A DNA stretch of 64,000 nt. It comes from Phenylobacterium sp. NIBR 498073. Lineage in GTDB: Bacteria; Pseudomonadota; Alphaproteobacteria; Caulobacterales; Caulobacteraceae. How positions within the stretch are numbered: the stretch's first letter is position 1; every line of letters starts with the position of its first letter. Below, one piece after another: positions 6,216 through 14,473 of this stretch. The notes under the pieces were generated by a model. The model was not told where the DNA came from. It did no database searches and saw only the letters and a program-made list of their open reading frames with translations. Position numbers and translations under genes: made by a program. The stretch spans positions 558,001 through 622,000 of the forward strand of contig NZ_CP114599.1 in the NCBI RefSeq assembly GCF_027286305.1, written 5' to 3'.

Positions 6216-6535
6216 TTTTTGCGGCCGCTGGCCAGCAGCAGGCCGATCAGCAGGCCGACGCCGAGCGCCGCGCCGGTGGCCACCAGCGGGCGTTCCTTGA
6301 CGCGTTCGACGACATAGCGCTGGGCGTCGTCGATGTGCTCGCCGGCGTTGTCGGCATAGGTGCGGCTCTGCGCGCGGATCTGCTCCAGCCCTTCGGCCAC
6401 GACCTTCTCGAACTTCTTGGCCGCCTCGCTGAAGCTGCGCTGCGCCTCGGCCGACAGCTTGGAAGCGGAGTCGGCCATCGATTGGGCGGCGGCCTTGGCT
6501 TCATCTTTCGCGTGGTCGACGGCGTTGGTGGCCAT
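6212..6535 (-). CDS. DUF883/ElaB-YqjD-family membrane-anchored protein (107 aa)
   Basis: A long amphipathic helical region rich in Ala, Glu and Lys (residues 1-78) ends in a single C-terminal transmembrane helix with a glycine pattern (ATGAALGVGLLIGLLLASG, about 86-104) and RKN. This is the architecture of ElaB/YqjD/YgaM (DUF883) proteins, which in E. coli are stress-induced, tail-anchored and can bind ribosomes. The EcfG promoter lies 58 nt upstream and the holin-like gene follows with overlap. Confidence 0.85.
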   Translation of the reverse strand: MATNAVDHAKDEAKAAAQSMADSASKLSAEAQRSFSEAAKKFEKVVAEGLEQIRAQSRTYADNAGEHIDDAQRYVVERVKERPLVATGAALGVGLLIGLLLASGRKN

Positions 6536-6592
6536 GTCGGATTCTCCAAGTATTCAGCAGGTAACGCAGGGATGGCATGGAAGCCTTGCCAC

Positions 6593-6617
6593 AACGTCAA
6601 AGGCAATAGCAGGTTCC
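6593..6617 (-). promoter_or_regulatory. EcfG/sigma-T promoter of the DUF883 operon
   Basis: Minus strand GGAAC (6617-6613), 16-nt spacer, CGTT (6596-6593). It ends 58 nt before the DUF883 start and is divergent from the HWE kinase gene. Confidence 0.88.
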
Positions 6618-6708
6618 GAAAATTGACTGAAAGACTCCGCGCGCAATTCAGGGCATACAACCTTTGGTTCCTGTCGCTCGGACCCGAACCCCGCTTAATG
6701 GTCGCGCC

Positions 6709-8121
6709 ATGGTGAAGCCCGCCGCTGGACGCAATCTGGATCATGAACGCCTCGAACTGGCGCTCGAATCCGCACGCCTGGGCGACTACGAATGGGACAT
6801 GGTCGAGGACGTCGTGCGCATCAGCACGCGCATGTCCGAGGTCAGCGGCCTGCCGGCTGGCGAATGGCCCGCGGAAAAGGGCGAGTTCCTCTATCGCGGC
6901 GTGCATCCCGAAGACCGCGACCGCACCCGCCAGTTCATGCAGGACTCGATGCGCGCCGAGGGCCGCTTTGAGGCTGAATACCGCCGCATCCGCCAGGACG
7001 ACGGCCGCACTGTCTGGATGCGCACCTCGGGGCTGCTGGTCTGCGACGAGGCCGGGCGGCCGGTCCGCGCGGTCGGGGTGGCCCAGGACGTCGGCGACCG
7101 CCGGGCCGAGGAGGACCGTCGCCGCGCGCTGATGGCCGAACTCGACCACCGGGTGAAGAACGTGCTGGCCGCAGTCCAGGCCCTGGCCGTGCAGACCGCC
7201 AAGCGCACCACCTCGCTCGACAGCTTCCTGTCGACCTTCTCGGGCCGGCTGAAGTCGATGGCGTCGGCCAACGAGCTGCTGACCGCCGCCCGCTGGCGCG
7301 GCGCGGCCATCGCCCATCTGGCCGCCGCCGAGCTCGGCGGCATTGCGCCGGGCCAGACCCGCTGGGAAGGGCCCGAGCTGTTCCTGACCCCGCGCGCGGC
7401 CAACGCCCTGTCGCTCGCCCTGCACGAACTGGCCACCAATGCGGTGAAGTACGGGGCGCTGTCGGTCGAGAGCGGCCGTGTCGACGTGCGCTGGACCCAG
7501 ATCGCCGACGGCGGCTTCGAGCTGTTCTGGACCGAGACCGGCGGCCCGCCGGTGGTGGTCCCGACCCACAAGGGCTTCGGCACGACCCTGCTGGGCCAGG
7601 TCACCGGCCGCGAGCTCAACGGCGAGGTCGAGCTCGAATATCGCCGCGGCGGCGTCAGCGTGCGCCTGCGCGCCGGCCCCGCGGCCGTGGTCTCGCGGCC
7701 CGAGACCGTGCCCGAGGCCCCGGCCCCGCGGAAGATCGAGGCCACGCCCGCCGCCCAGGGCCCCGTCGACCTGCGCGGCAAGCGGGTGCTGATCGTCGAG
7801 GACGCGGTGCTGCTGGCCCTGGAGCTCGAGACCGGCCTGGCCGACGCCGGCGCCCAGGTGGTCGGTCCGGCCTATGAACTGGCCGAGGCGATGAGCCTGC
7901 TGGCCGGGCACATCGACGCCGCCGTGCTCGACGCCAACCTCAATGGCCTTGCCGTGACCCCGGTGGCCGAGGCGCTGGCCGCCCGCGGCGTGCCGTTCGT
8001 GTTCGCCACCGGCTACGGCGACAGCGGCGCGCCCATGGGCTTCGACGCGCCGATCATCCGCAAGCCCTACGACGTCACCCAGGTGGCCGCCGCGGTCGGC
8101 GCGCTGCTGGCGCCCGGCTAG
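6709..8121 (+). CDS. PAS-HWE histidine kinase with C-terminal receiver (470 aa)
   Basis: Domains in order: PAS (about residues 15-135, GDYEWDMVEDVVRIS...GVHPEDR), an HWE/HisKA_2 kinase with phospho-acceptor His in AELDHRVKNVLAAVQALA, the N-box ALHELATNAVKYGA and the W-x-E of FWTETGG, then a receiver (about 350-470) with its Asp in AVLDANLNG and Lys in IIRKPYD. HWE kinases such as PhyK and LovK phosphorylate or dephosphorylate PhyR; the location beside phyR makes that target plausible (inference). The start is uncertain: ATG 6709 is used, but a TTG at 6664 would add 15 residues, and neither has a clear ribosome site. No membrane segment is present. Confidence 0.88.
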   Translation: MVKPAAGRNLDHERLELALESARLGDYEWDMVEDVVRISTRMSEVSGLPAGEWPAEKGEFLYRGVHPEDRDRTRQFMQDSMRAEGRFEAEYRRIRQDDGRTVWMRTSGLLVCDEAGRPVRAVGVAQDVGDRRAEEDRRRALMAELDHRVKNVLAAVQALAVQTAKRTTSLDSFLSTFSGRLKSMASANELLTAARWRGAAIAHLAAAELGGIAPGQTRWEGPELFLTPRAANALSLALHELATNAVKYGALSVESGRVDVRWTQIADGGFELFWTETGGPPVVVPTHKGFGTTLLGQVTGRELNGEVELEYRRGGVSVRLRAGPAAVVSRPETVPEAPAPRKIEATPAAQGPVDLRGKRVLIVEDAVLLALELETGLADAGAQVVGPAYELAEAMSLLAGHIDAAVLDANLNGLAVTPVAEALAARGVPFVFATGYGDSGAPMGFDAPIIRKPYDVTQVAAAVGALLAPG

Positions 8122-8257
8122 GGCGCCCCCAGCGGCGCCAGGTCCTGCAATTTTGCGACGGCGCTACGAAACCGATTTCAAATTCAACAACCTGCTCTCT
8201 CGCAATCATATCGCTGATTGTATGCCGGCCACCGCTCCGGCCGCCCGGGCAGGCGAG

Positions 8258-9316
8258 CTAGACCGCCTCGGCGAGCGCCGGCAGGGGCGCAGGATGCAGC
8301 CAGCGTTGGGGACGCTCGTGCAACTCGGCCAGCGCCTGCCGCACCGCTGCGATCGGCGTCTCCCACATGTTCGGCGGCGGGATGGTGGTGTTGTCCAGGA
8401 CGTTCATGCAGGCGTTGGCTTCGAACACCAGCAGCTCGCCGTCCGGCCGCAGGGAGAGGTCCAGCCCGAAGTGGTCGAGCCCCACCGCCGCACGGATGGC
8501 GTTCAGCATCGGCGCCAGGCGCGGCAGGGTGTCGGCTTCGAACCTGGCCAGCGCTGCGGCTTCCTCGGCCTGGGCGCCGGCGACGCGCCCGTCCGAATGC
8601 AACAGCCAGCGCTCGCCGATGATCAGGTGGCGCCAGAACACCCGCTGGCCGACGGTGATCAGCCGCAGTTTGCGATAGAGGCCGTCGGGATCGGCGAAGT
8701 CGACGAATTCGCTGGCGTAGATCGCCTCGTCGACCCCCAGCGAAATGTGTGCGGCCTCCAGCTGTTCGCGGCTGTCCAGCCGTATCAGTCCCTTGCCGCC
8801 ATGTCGGCCGGCCGGCCGCAGCAGCAGCGGAAATCCGAGCCCGGCCTCGAGGATTGCGGCGATCAGTTCGCTTCGGGTCGGCGCGCTCAGCCGCACCGTC
8901 CGCGGGACCCGCACGCCGGGGATCGCGGCCAGGAGCGCGGCGCTGCGGTCGCGCCGCGTTCTCAGCACCGCGCTCGGGTGGTTCAGCACCGGCAGGCCGG
9001 TCTGCGCGGCGATCTGCGCGGCCTTGAGCAGCGCGTGCTCGTAGAGGTCGGGATCGGCCATGTAGTTGACCAGCGGAACCCGGGGCAGCTTCAGCTGGAA
9101 CGCCGAGGCCCGGTTCTCCAGCCAGAGGTCGCGCCCGCGGACGCGCAGTTCAGGCATGTAGGAGAGATAGCTCGCCGTGCCGTAGACCACGAACCGCGGC
9201 CGCCCGAAGCCGCTGGCCGCCATCATCTGGATGTCGCCGCCGGTCGGCGCGCTGACCAGGAACAGGAAGTCGGGGCGGGGCTCGTTACGGGGAATCTCTG
9301 GCACGCGCAGTGCCAT
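8258..9316 (-). CDS. ATP-grasp (RimK-like) ligase family protein (352 aa)
   Basis: The C-terminal two thirds looks like an ATP-grasp fold: a glycine-rich loop (RPAGRHGGKGLIRLDS), a FVDF strand with acidic residues, DHFGLDLSLRPDGELLVFEANACMN with the Mg2+-binding Glu and Asn. These enzymes couple ATP hydrolysis to amide formation; the acceptor is unknown. It lies 30 bp after an alpha/beta hydrolase gene on the same strand. The ATG at 9316 has GGAG only 3 nt away; a TTG at 9340 is the alternative. A 136-nt gap follows (8122-8257) in which I see only a short CAATCA/TGATTG dyad. Confidence 0.8.
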   Translation of the reverse strand: MALRVPEIPRNEPRPDFLFLVSAPTGGDIQMMAASGFGRPRFVVYGTASYLSYMPELRVRGRDLWLENRASAFQLKLPRVPLVNYMADPDLYEHALLKAAQIAAQTGLPVLNHPSAVLRTRRDRSAALLAAIPGVRVPRTVRLSAPTRSELIAAILEAGLGFPLLLRPAGRHGGKGLIRLDSREQLEAAHISLGVDEAIYASEFVDFADPDGLYRKLRLITVGQRVFWRHLIIGERWLLHSDGRVAGAQAEEAAALARFEADTLPRLAPMLNAIRAAVGLDHFGLDLSLRPDGELLVFEANACMNVLDNTTIPPPNMWETPIAAVRQALAELHERPQRWLHPAPLPALAEAV

Positions 9317-9346
9317 AATCTCCGTGCCCGTCCCTCGCAAGCACGG

Positions 9347-10150
9347 CTAGCGGGGCGCGTTCAGAAAGGCGATCATGTCGCGCACCGCGGCGCGATCCTG
9401 GATCATGAACATGTGCCCGCCCTCATAGAAGCGCAGCTCGGCGCCGGGGATCCTGCCGGCCATCCGCTCCAGCGTCTCGGGCAGGGCGATCCCGTCATAG
9501 CGGCCCCCTGCCACCAGCGTCGGGATGGCGATCTCTCCTAGTCGGTCCCAGGCGTCGTGGTCGGCTCGCGCTTCCAGCTGCCGGTGCGCGCCCTGGGCGC
9601 GGCCCGGTTCGTCGGCATAGGGTTCGGCGGCGGTCATGGCGATGATCGGGGCGTAGAGGTCCGGATTGGCCGCGGCCCAGGCGTCGTCCCGGCGGGTGTC
9701 GGAGATCGGCGTCAGGTATTTCGCCCGCTCCTCGCCCTTCAGGTGCTCGATCTCGTGGAACGGGAACGAGGCCCCGCCCGCTCCGCCCGGCGAGGTGCAG
9801 GCCAACACCAGCCGCCGCACGCGGCCCGGATGGCGCAGCGCCAGCTCCTGGGCGACCATGCCGCCGAACGAAACCCCGACCACGTGGGCGCTGTCCCACC
9901 CCTGGTTCGCCATCAGCGCCGCGGCGTCGTCGGCGTAGTCGGCCATGCTGTAGCGCACGTCCGGCTTGTCCGACCGGCCCAGCCCCCGCTGGTCATGGCT
10001 GATCATGTCGAACGCCTTGGGGAACGGGCCGTCGAACTGGTTGGGCTTGGTCCGTAGGTCGCCGCCGGTGCCAGAGATGAACAGCAGCGGTTCGCCCGCG
10101 CCCGCGCGTTCGAAATAGAGGCTTAGGCCGTTGACTGCGGCGATGGGCAT
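9347..10150 (-). CDS. Alpha/beta-hydrolase (267 aa)
   Basis: Oxyanion-hole region LLFISGTGGDLRTK, nucleophile elbow GVSFGGMV (Ser in GxSxG), and a C-terminal GGHMFMIQD with the catalytic His; the Asp is probably in VAGGRYDGI. This resembles the 3-oxoadipate enol-lactonase/haloperoxidase-like branch. The cytoplasmic substrate is unknown. It is the first gene of a likely two-gene unit with the downstream ATP-grasp gene. Confidence 0.85.
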   Translation of the reverse strand: MPIAAVNGLSLYFERAGAGEPLLFISGTGGDLRTKPNQFDGPFPKAFDMISHDQRGLGRSDKPDVRYSMADYADDAAALMANQGWDSAHVVGVSFGGMVAQELALRHPGRVRRLVLACTSPGGAGGASFPFHEIEHLKGEERAKYLTPISDTRRDDAWAAANPDLYAPIIAMTAAEPYADEPGRAQGAHRQLEARADHDAWDRLGEIAIPTLVAGGRYDGIALPETLERMAGRIPGAELRFYEGGHMFMIQDRAAVRDMIAFLNAPR

Positions 10151-10249
10151 GGCGGTGTTGGATCCTGCGGCAGGCGCTGCCGCCCTTTGAGTTCAATCAA
10201 TGCGGGGACGACAGCCTCGCCTCTAGCGTTCGGAGAGGCAAGGAGTCCC

Positions 10250-10801
10250 ATGTCGCTCACCAACACACGCGCCGCCTATGGCTGGATCGCCATCGCCCTG
10301 CACTGGATCAGCGCGGTCGGCGTCACCGCCCTCTATTTCCTCGGCGAGCGGATGGAAGACGCCGCCGACCGCGCCGAGAAGATCGCCGCCCGCGATCTGC
10401 ACGTCTCCGTCGCGATGCTGCTGATCGCCTTCCTCGCCGCCCGGCTGTTCTGGTCCGCGTCTCAGCCTTCGCCCCGGCCGATCGAACAGAACCGCGTCCT
10501 GCGCATCGCCGCCCACGCGGTCCAGGGCCTTTTCCTGCTGATGATCGCGGTGCTGATCGTGACCGGCCCGCTGGCCGTCTGGTGGACCGGGCAACCGTTG
10601 CAGGTCTTTGATCTGCTCGCGATCCCCAGCCCGTTCGCCGCTCGCGTGGACTGGTTGCACGAGGCCTGCGAGGAGGTGCACGGCGCGGCCACGAAGCTGT
10701 TCTGGCCGCTCATCGGCCTGCATGTCGCCGGCGCCGTAAAGCATCTGGTTTACGACCGCGACCGCACGTTGCAGCGTATGCTCTGGGTGCGCCGGGCGTG
10801 A
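10250..10801 (+). CDS. Cytochrome b561-family membrane protein (183 aa)
   Basis: Four hydrophobic helices (about residues 9-30, 52-69, 90-112 and 148-165) carry conserved His residues (ALHWIS, DLHVSVAM, AHAVQG, LHVAGAVKHLVYD) able to bind two hemes. The family moves electrons between the quinone pool and periplasmic partners or oxidises superoxide (CybB). AAGGAG stands just before the ATG. The VIT-family gene follows 25 bp downstream and may be cotranscribed. Confidence 0.85.
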   Translation: MSLTNTRAAYGWIAIALHWISAVGVTALYFLGERMEDAADRAEKIAARDLHVSVAMLLIAFLAARLFWSASQPSPRPIEQNRVLRIAAHAVQGLFLLMIAVLIVTGPLAVWWTGQPLQVFDLLAIPSPFAARVDWLHEACEEVHGAATKLFWPLIGLHVAGAVKHLVYDRDRTLQRMLWVRRA

Positions 10802-10826
10802 TCGCCGGCGCGAGCGAGGGGCGTCG

Positions 10827-11522
10827 ATGAATCCGAAGCATCAGGAAATCCACTTCGTCGAGCGTATCGGCTGGCTGCGCGCCGCCGTCCTGGGCGCCAA
10901 CGACGGCATCGTCTCGACTGCTTCGTTGATCGTCGGCGTGGCCGCCGCGGCTCAAGGGCGCTCGGACATCCTGGTCGCCGGGGTCGCCGCCCTGGTCGCC
11001 GGCGCGATGTCCATGGCCGCGGGCGAGTACGTCTCGGTCAGCTCCCAACTCGACACCGAGACCGCCGAGCTGTCGCGCGAGCGGGCGGAGCTGGCGACCC
11101 AGCCGGAGTTCGAGCGCGAAGAACTGACGGCGATCTATGTCGCGCGCGGCCTCACTCCCGAGCTCGCCCGCCAGGTCGCCGAGCAGCTGATGGCCAAGGA
11201 CGCCCTCGGCGCCCATGCTCGCGATGAGCTCGGCATCAACGAGACCACCGCCGCCAAGCCGATCCAGGCGGCGTTCACCTCGGCCCTGACCTTCTCGGTC
11301 GGGGCGGGGCTGCCGCTGCTGGTGGCCGCGCTTGCGCCGTTGCCGGTCGTGGTGCCGGCGGTCTCGGCCGCTTCGCTGGCCTACCTCGCCGTTCTGGGGG
11401 CGATCGGCGCCCGCGCAGGGCAGGCGCCGATGCTCAAGCCAGTGCTGCGCGTCACCTTCTGGGGGGCGATGGCCATGGCCGTCACCGCCGGCGTCGGGGC
11501 GCTGTTCGGGGTGGCGGCCTAG
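10827..11522 (+). CDS. VIT1/CCC1-family transporter (231 aa)
   Basis: Family signature segments are present: GWLRAAVLGANDGIVSTASLIVGVA in helix 1, AGAMSMAAGEYVSVSSQ, a charged cytoplasmic helix with acidic metal-binding positions (ETAELSRERAELATQPEFER), and three further helices near the C-terminus. The VIT/CCC1 family moves Fe2+ or Mn2+ out of the cytoplasm by proton antiport. The metal is not predictable from sequence. It is probably cotranscribed with the b561 gene. Confidence 0.9.
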   Translation: MNPKHQEIHFVERIGWLRAAVLGANDGIVSTASLIVGVAAAAQGRSDILVAGVAALVAGAMSMAAGEYVSVSSQLDTETAELSRERAELATQPEFEREELTAIYVARGLTPELARQVAEQLMAKDALGAHARDELGINETTAAKPIQAAFTSALTFSVGAGLPLLVAALAPLPVVVPAVSAASLAYLAVLGAIGARAGQAPMLKPVLRVTFWGAMAMAVTAGVGALFGVAA

Positions 11523-11532
11523 AGCCTTTCCC

Positions 11533-11592
11533 ACTCAATCGACCCTGTTCATTCCGGTGGCTTGATTCAAGCCAGCCGGAACAGAGTCTAGC
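11533..11592. repeat. Intergenic palindromic element
   Basis: Just past the VIT gene is a long imperfect hairpin: CTGTTC...CCGG.GGCTTG on one side and CAAGCC.GCCGGAACAG on the other (centre near 11566), ending in AGTCTAG. It has no U-run on the plus strand, so it is a palindromic intergenic element or weak terminator rather than a classic terminator. Confidence 0.5.
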
Positions 11593-11600
11593 GCATGAAA

Positions 11601-11627
11601 AACGGCCCGGCGCAGGCGCCGGGCCGT
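11601..11627 (-). terminator. Rho-independent terminator of the cold-shock gene
   Basis: Stem AACGGCCCGGCGC/GCGCCGGGCCGTT with a tiny loop. On the minus strand it is followed by TTTTT, so it ends the cold-shock transcript 22 bp after its stop. Confidence 0.85.
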
Positions 11628-11648
11628 TCATCCGTCGATCGGATCCGA

Positions 11649-11858
11649 TCAGACCGCCTGCAGCTGGCCGGCGGAGTTCTTGCCGCTGCGCTTGTCGCGC
11701 TCCAGCTCAAAGCTCAGCTTCTGGCCCTCGTGCAGGGTGGCCATGCCGGCCCGCTCCACCGCCGAGATGTGCACGAACACGTCCGCGCCGCCATCGTCAG
11801 GCTGGATGAAGCCGAAGCCCTTTTGGGCGTTGAACCACTTAACCACGCCAATAGTCAT
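11649..11858 (-). CDS. cspA: Cold-shock protein, CspA family (69 aa)
   Basis: A complete cold-shock domain with RNP1 (KGFGFI) and RNP2 (DVFVHIS), preceded by GVVKWFNAQ. It binds single-stranded nucleic acid and acts as an RNA chaperone. The ATG at 11858 ([10 protein letters not shown]) has AAAGGGA upstream and gives the family's usual length; an upstream in-frame ATG at 11879 would add 7 unconserved residues. The long AT-richer leader (11880-12000) may hold a cold-responsive 5' UTR; I see no specific motif in it. Confidence 0.93.
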   Translation of the reverse strand: MTIGVVKWFNAQKGFGFIQPDDGGADVFVHISAVERAGMATLHEGQKLSFELERDKRSGKNSAGQLQAV

Positions 11859-12075
11859 TGCTTGTCCCTTTCCGGACATGAGTTCTCGCGCCCAGATCGG
11901 GCCGCTCGATCAAATTTTCGGAGAGGTCCGGAGGCAATTGTGAAGCTGATCTCTCAAGTAGAACTAGCGTCACGGCAGCGAGCCAAAACGATATTTGACC
12001 CATGCAAGCTGCGGGAAATTTTCACCGGCAGCAAGAAATATATGGAAAACTCGCCTTAGGGCGGCGGGATATGCT

Positions 12076-12294
12076 ATGGCATTGCGAATGCAAAAAGGTT
12101 TGGAGCGGGCCGTCTTGACGGTCGCATTTCGTGACGGCGTCTGGGCCGTCGAGTTGGACGGCGACACCTTCGGGCACTCGCCCGAGAAGGACATCGCCAA
12201 GGCCGCCGCCAACAAGCGGGCGCGCGAGGTGCAGGACGACGGCCGTCCCTGCCAAGTCCGCGTCAGCGGCGAACTCGGCTTCTTCGCCACCTGA
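12076..12294 (+). CDS. DUF2188-like small protein (72 aa)
   Basis: The protein (VAFRDGVWAVELDGDTFGHS...KDIAKAAANKRAREVQDDG) has the strand-strand-helix-strand pattern of DUF2188-type small proteins. It has no signal peptide. Start is ATG 12076, though a second in-frame ATG at 12088 is possible. A GCCTCC/GGAGGC hairpin follows the stop (about 12295-12314). Function unknown. Confidence 0.6.
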   Translation: MALRMQKGLERAVLTVAFRDGVWAVELDGDTFGHSPEKDIAKAAANKRAREVQDDGRPCQVRVSGELGFFAT

Positions 12295-12337
12295 CGCCTC
12301 CACCCGCCGGAGGCGAGGCCGGACGGGGGCTTTGACT

Positions 12338-13546
12338 CTAAACCACTCCCTTGGCCCGTAGCCCGGCCACCTCGTCGGCGCTGAACCCGACCTCGGCCAG
12401 CACCTCGTCGGTGTGCTGCCCGAGGTCCGGCCCCGGCCAGCGCACCGCGCCCGGCGTCTCCGACAGCTTCGGAAAGGCGTTCTGCATCTTGACCTTGCCG
12501 AACGCCGGGTGGGGCAGTTCGACGATCGCCTCGCGGGCCTGGTACTGCTCGTTCTCCAGCATGTCCGGGGCGCGGAACACCCGTCCGCAGGGGATGGCGG
12601 CCGCCTCCAGGTGCTCGATCAGCGCCGGCAGCGTCCAGGTCGCGGTCCAGGCGGCGATGATCTCGTCGAGCTCCTTCTGGTTGACCCCGCGCGCCGCGTG
12701 GCTGACGAACTTCGGGTCGGCGGCCAGGTCGGCCCGGCCCATCGCCTCCGCCAGCCGCGCGAACACCGTGTCGCCGTTGCCGCCGATCAGGATCATCTCG
12801 CCTTCCACGCACGGATAGACGTTCGACGGCGCGATGCCGGGCAGGATCGAACCCGACCGCTCGCGAACATAGCCGGTCAGATCGTACTCGGTGACCAGGT
12901 TCTCCATCACCGCCAGCACGCTCTCGTACAGCGCCGCGTCGATCATTTGGCCGCGCCCGGTCCGCTCGCGCGCGTGCAGCGCCATGGTGATCCCCATCAC
13001 CGCGTGCATGGCGGTCAGCGAGTCGCCGATCGAGATGCCGGCCCGCGCCGGCGGCCGGTCCGGTTCGCCAGTCACGTGGCGCAGGCCGCCCATCGCCTCG
13101 CCGATCAGCCCGTACCCGGCCCGCTTGGCGTAGGGGCCGGTCTGGCCGAAGCCCGACACCCGGGCGACGATCAGGCGCGGATTGCGCGCGGCCAAGGCCT
13201 CATAGCCCATGCCCCATTTTTCCAGCGTGCCGGGCCGGAAGTTCTCGATCAGCACGTCGGCCTGGTCGATCAGCTTGGTCGCGATCTCGCGGCCCTCGGG
13301 GGTGCGTAGGTCCAGGCCCACCGAGCGCTTGTTGCGCCCGATCACCGGCCACCACGGCGACAGCCCCTTGGGCAGGCTGCGGCCCCACTGTCGCATCGGA
13401 TCGCCGGTCTTCGGATCCTCGATCTTGATCACGTCGGCGCCGAAATCCCCAAGGATCTGGCCGCAGAACGGGCCGGCGATCAGAGTCCCCATCTCGACGA
13501 CCTTCAGGTCCTTCAGCGGTCCATTGTTGGCGGCGACGTCGGTCAC
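12338..13546 (-). CDS. CaiB/BaiF family III CoA-transferase (402 aa)
   Basis: Family signatures are clear: MGTLIAGPFCGQILGDFGADVIKIE at the N-terminus, RNKRSVGLDLRTPEGREI, LIENFRPGTLEKWG, and SGFGQTGPYAKRAGYG. Such enzymes move CoA between a donor thioester and a carboxylic acid, with a catalytic Asp esterified to CoA. I chose the GTG at 13546 because GGGGAGGGA lies about 6 nt upstream; a GTG at 13573 would put that ribosome site inside the coding region. The substrate is unknown. Confidence 0.9.
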   Translation of the reverse strand: MTDVAANNGPLKDLKVVEMGTLIAGPFCGQILGDFGADVIKIEDPKTGDPMRQWGRSLPKGLSPWWPVIGRNKRSVGLDLRTPEGREIATKLIDQADVLIENFRPGTLEKWGMGYEALAARNPRLIVARVSGFGQTGPYAKRAGYGLIGEAMGGLRHVTGEPDRPPARAGISIGDSLTAMHAVMGITMALHARERTGRGQMIDAALYESVLAVMENLVTEYDLTGYVRERSGSILPGIAPSNVYPCVEGEMILIGGNGDTVFARLAEAMGRADLAADPKFVSHAARGVNQKELDEIIAAWTATWTLPALIEHLEAAAIPCGRVFRAPDMLENEQYQAREAIVELPHPAFGKVKMQNAFPKLSETPGAVRWPGPDLGQHTDEVLAEVGFSADEVAGLRAKGVV

Positions 13547-13561
13547 GTTTGTTCCCTCCCC

Positions 13562-13586
13562 GGAACTGATCACACATCCGTGAGTT
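13562..13586 (+). promoter_or_regulatory. Possible EcfG promoter (one mismatch)
   Basis: GGAAC (13562-13566), 16-nt spacer, AGTT (13583-13586): one base off in the -10. It ends 64 nt before the DUF4142 gene, a family often in stress regulons. Weak on sequence alone. Confidence 0.35.
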
Positions 13587-13650
13587 TTGAACGGGTGCGT
13601 CGTCCGTTGGACCTTCGCCGATCACCTTAGTCAATCTTGAGGAGGGTTTG

Positions 13651-14238
13651 ATGACCCGTCACCTGCTTATCGCGGGCGTGGCCGTGGCTGCCTTGTCGCT
13701 GGCCGCCTGTGGGCAAAAGACCGAAACCAAGGGCGCGGCGACCCCGGCCGAACAGGCCGCGACGCCCGACGCCAATCCGGCCGCGACGGTCATCACCCCG
13801 TCAAACGAGGCGGCCGCTCCCGACTTCGTCGCCAAGGCCGCAGCCAGCGACATGTTCGAGGTCGAAGCCGCCAAGCTCGCTCAGACCAAGGCCAAGAATC
13901 CAGGCGTGAAGAAGTTCGCCGACGAGATGGTCACGGCCCATACGAAGTCGACGGCCGATCTCAAGAAGGCCATCGCCGATTCCGGCCAGACGCTGGCCCT
14001 GCCGACGGCCTTGCCGAAGGACCTGCAAGACAAGCTGAGCGACCTCGGCAAGGCCGAGAACTTTGACAAGGCCTATATGGACAATCAGGTCGACGCTCAC
14101 CAGGCCGCGCTCGACGTCCTGCAGCGCTACGCCCAGGACGGCGACGTCCCGGTCATCAAGGCCTTCGCCGCCGCCACCGCCCCGACGGTGCAGCAGCACC
14201 TCGAAAAGGCCCGCGTCGTCCGCGACGCGGTGAAGTAG
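13651..14238 (+). CDS. DUF4142 lipoprotein (195 aa)
   Basis: The lipoprotein signal ends at LAAC (Cys at about residue 20). A low-complexity Ala/Thr/Pro linker leads to a helical DUF4142 domain (about residues 60-190), with FVAKAAASDMFEVEAAKLAQ, VKKFADEMVTAHTKSTADLK and VDAHQAALDVLQRYA, typical of this ferritin-like four-helix bundle. Function is unknown. GAGGAGGG precedes the ATG at 13651; an in-frame TTG lies one codon before. Confidence 0.88.
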   Translation: MTRHLLIAGVAVAALSLAACGQKTETKGAATPAEQAATPDANPAATVITPSNEAAAPDFVAKAAASDMFEVEAAKLAQTKAKNPGVKKFADEMVTAHTKSTADLKKAIADSGQTLALPTALPKDLQDKLSDLGKAENFDKAYMDNQVDAHQAALDVLQRYAQDGDVPVIKAFAAATAPTVQQHLEKARVVRDAVK

Positions 14239-14248
14239 CGCCTCAAAG

Positions 14249-14373
14249 TGTCATCCCGGAAGGCGCGCAGCGCCTGTCCGGGACCCATGAACACCAGATC
14301 TTTCGGATCGAGCCCTGCGCCCTCGGCGCGAATGGGTCCCGGTCTTCGGCTTGCAGCCGAAACCGGGATGACA
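14249..14373. repeat. Dispersed palindromic element, copy 1
   Basis: Begins TGTCATCCCGG and ends CCGGGATGACA(C), with an internal GGGACCCATGAA...AATGGGTCCCGG inverted pair. The left arm is the GGAAGGCGCGCAGCGCC type and the right arm the TTCGGCTTGCAGCCGAA type; each arm is itself a hairpin. It fills the gap between DUF4142 and the FAH-family gene. Confidence 0.9.
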
Positions 14374-14473
14374 CGCAGATGGCCTCCTCAAGCGAGACAT
14401 CCGGCAAAAAACCGCTCGTCCTCCCACTACGGCAGGGTTCACATCACCCTTTCCCAGGCGTAAGGGCGGCGCC

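Noticed and set aside
14249-14373. Palindromic elements as ordinary terminators or a CRISPR array
   Set aside because: They are dispersed, two-armed and lack U-runs; copies are kilobases apart, not regularly spaced with unique spacers.
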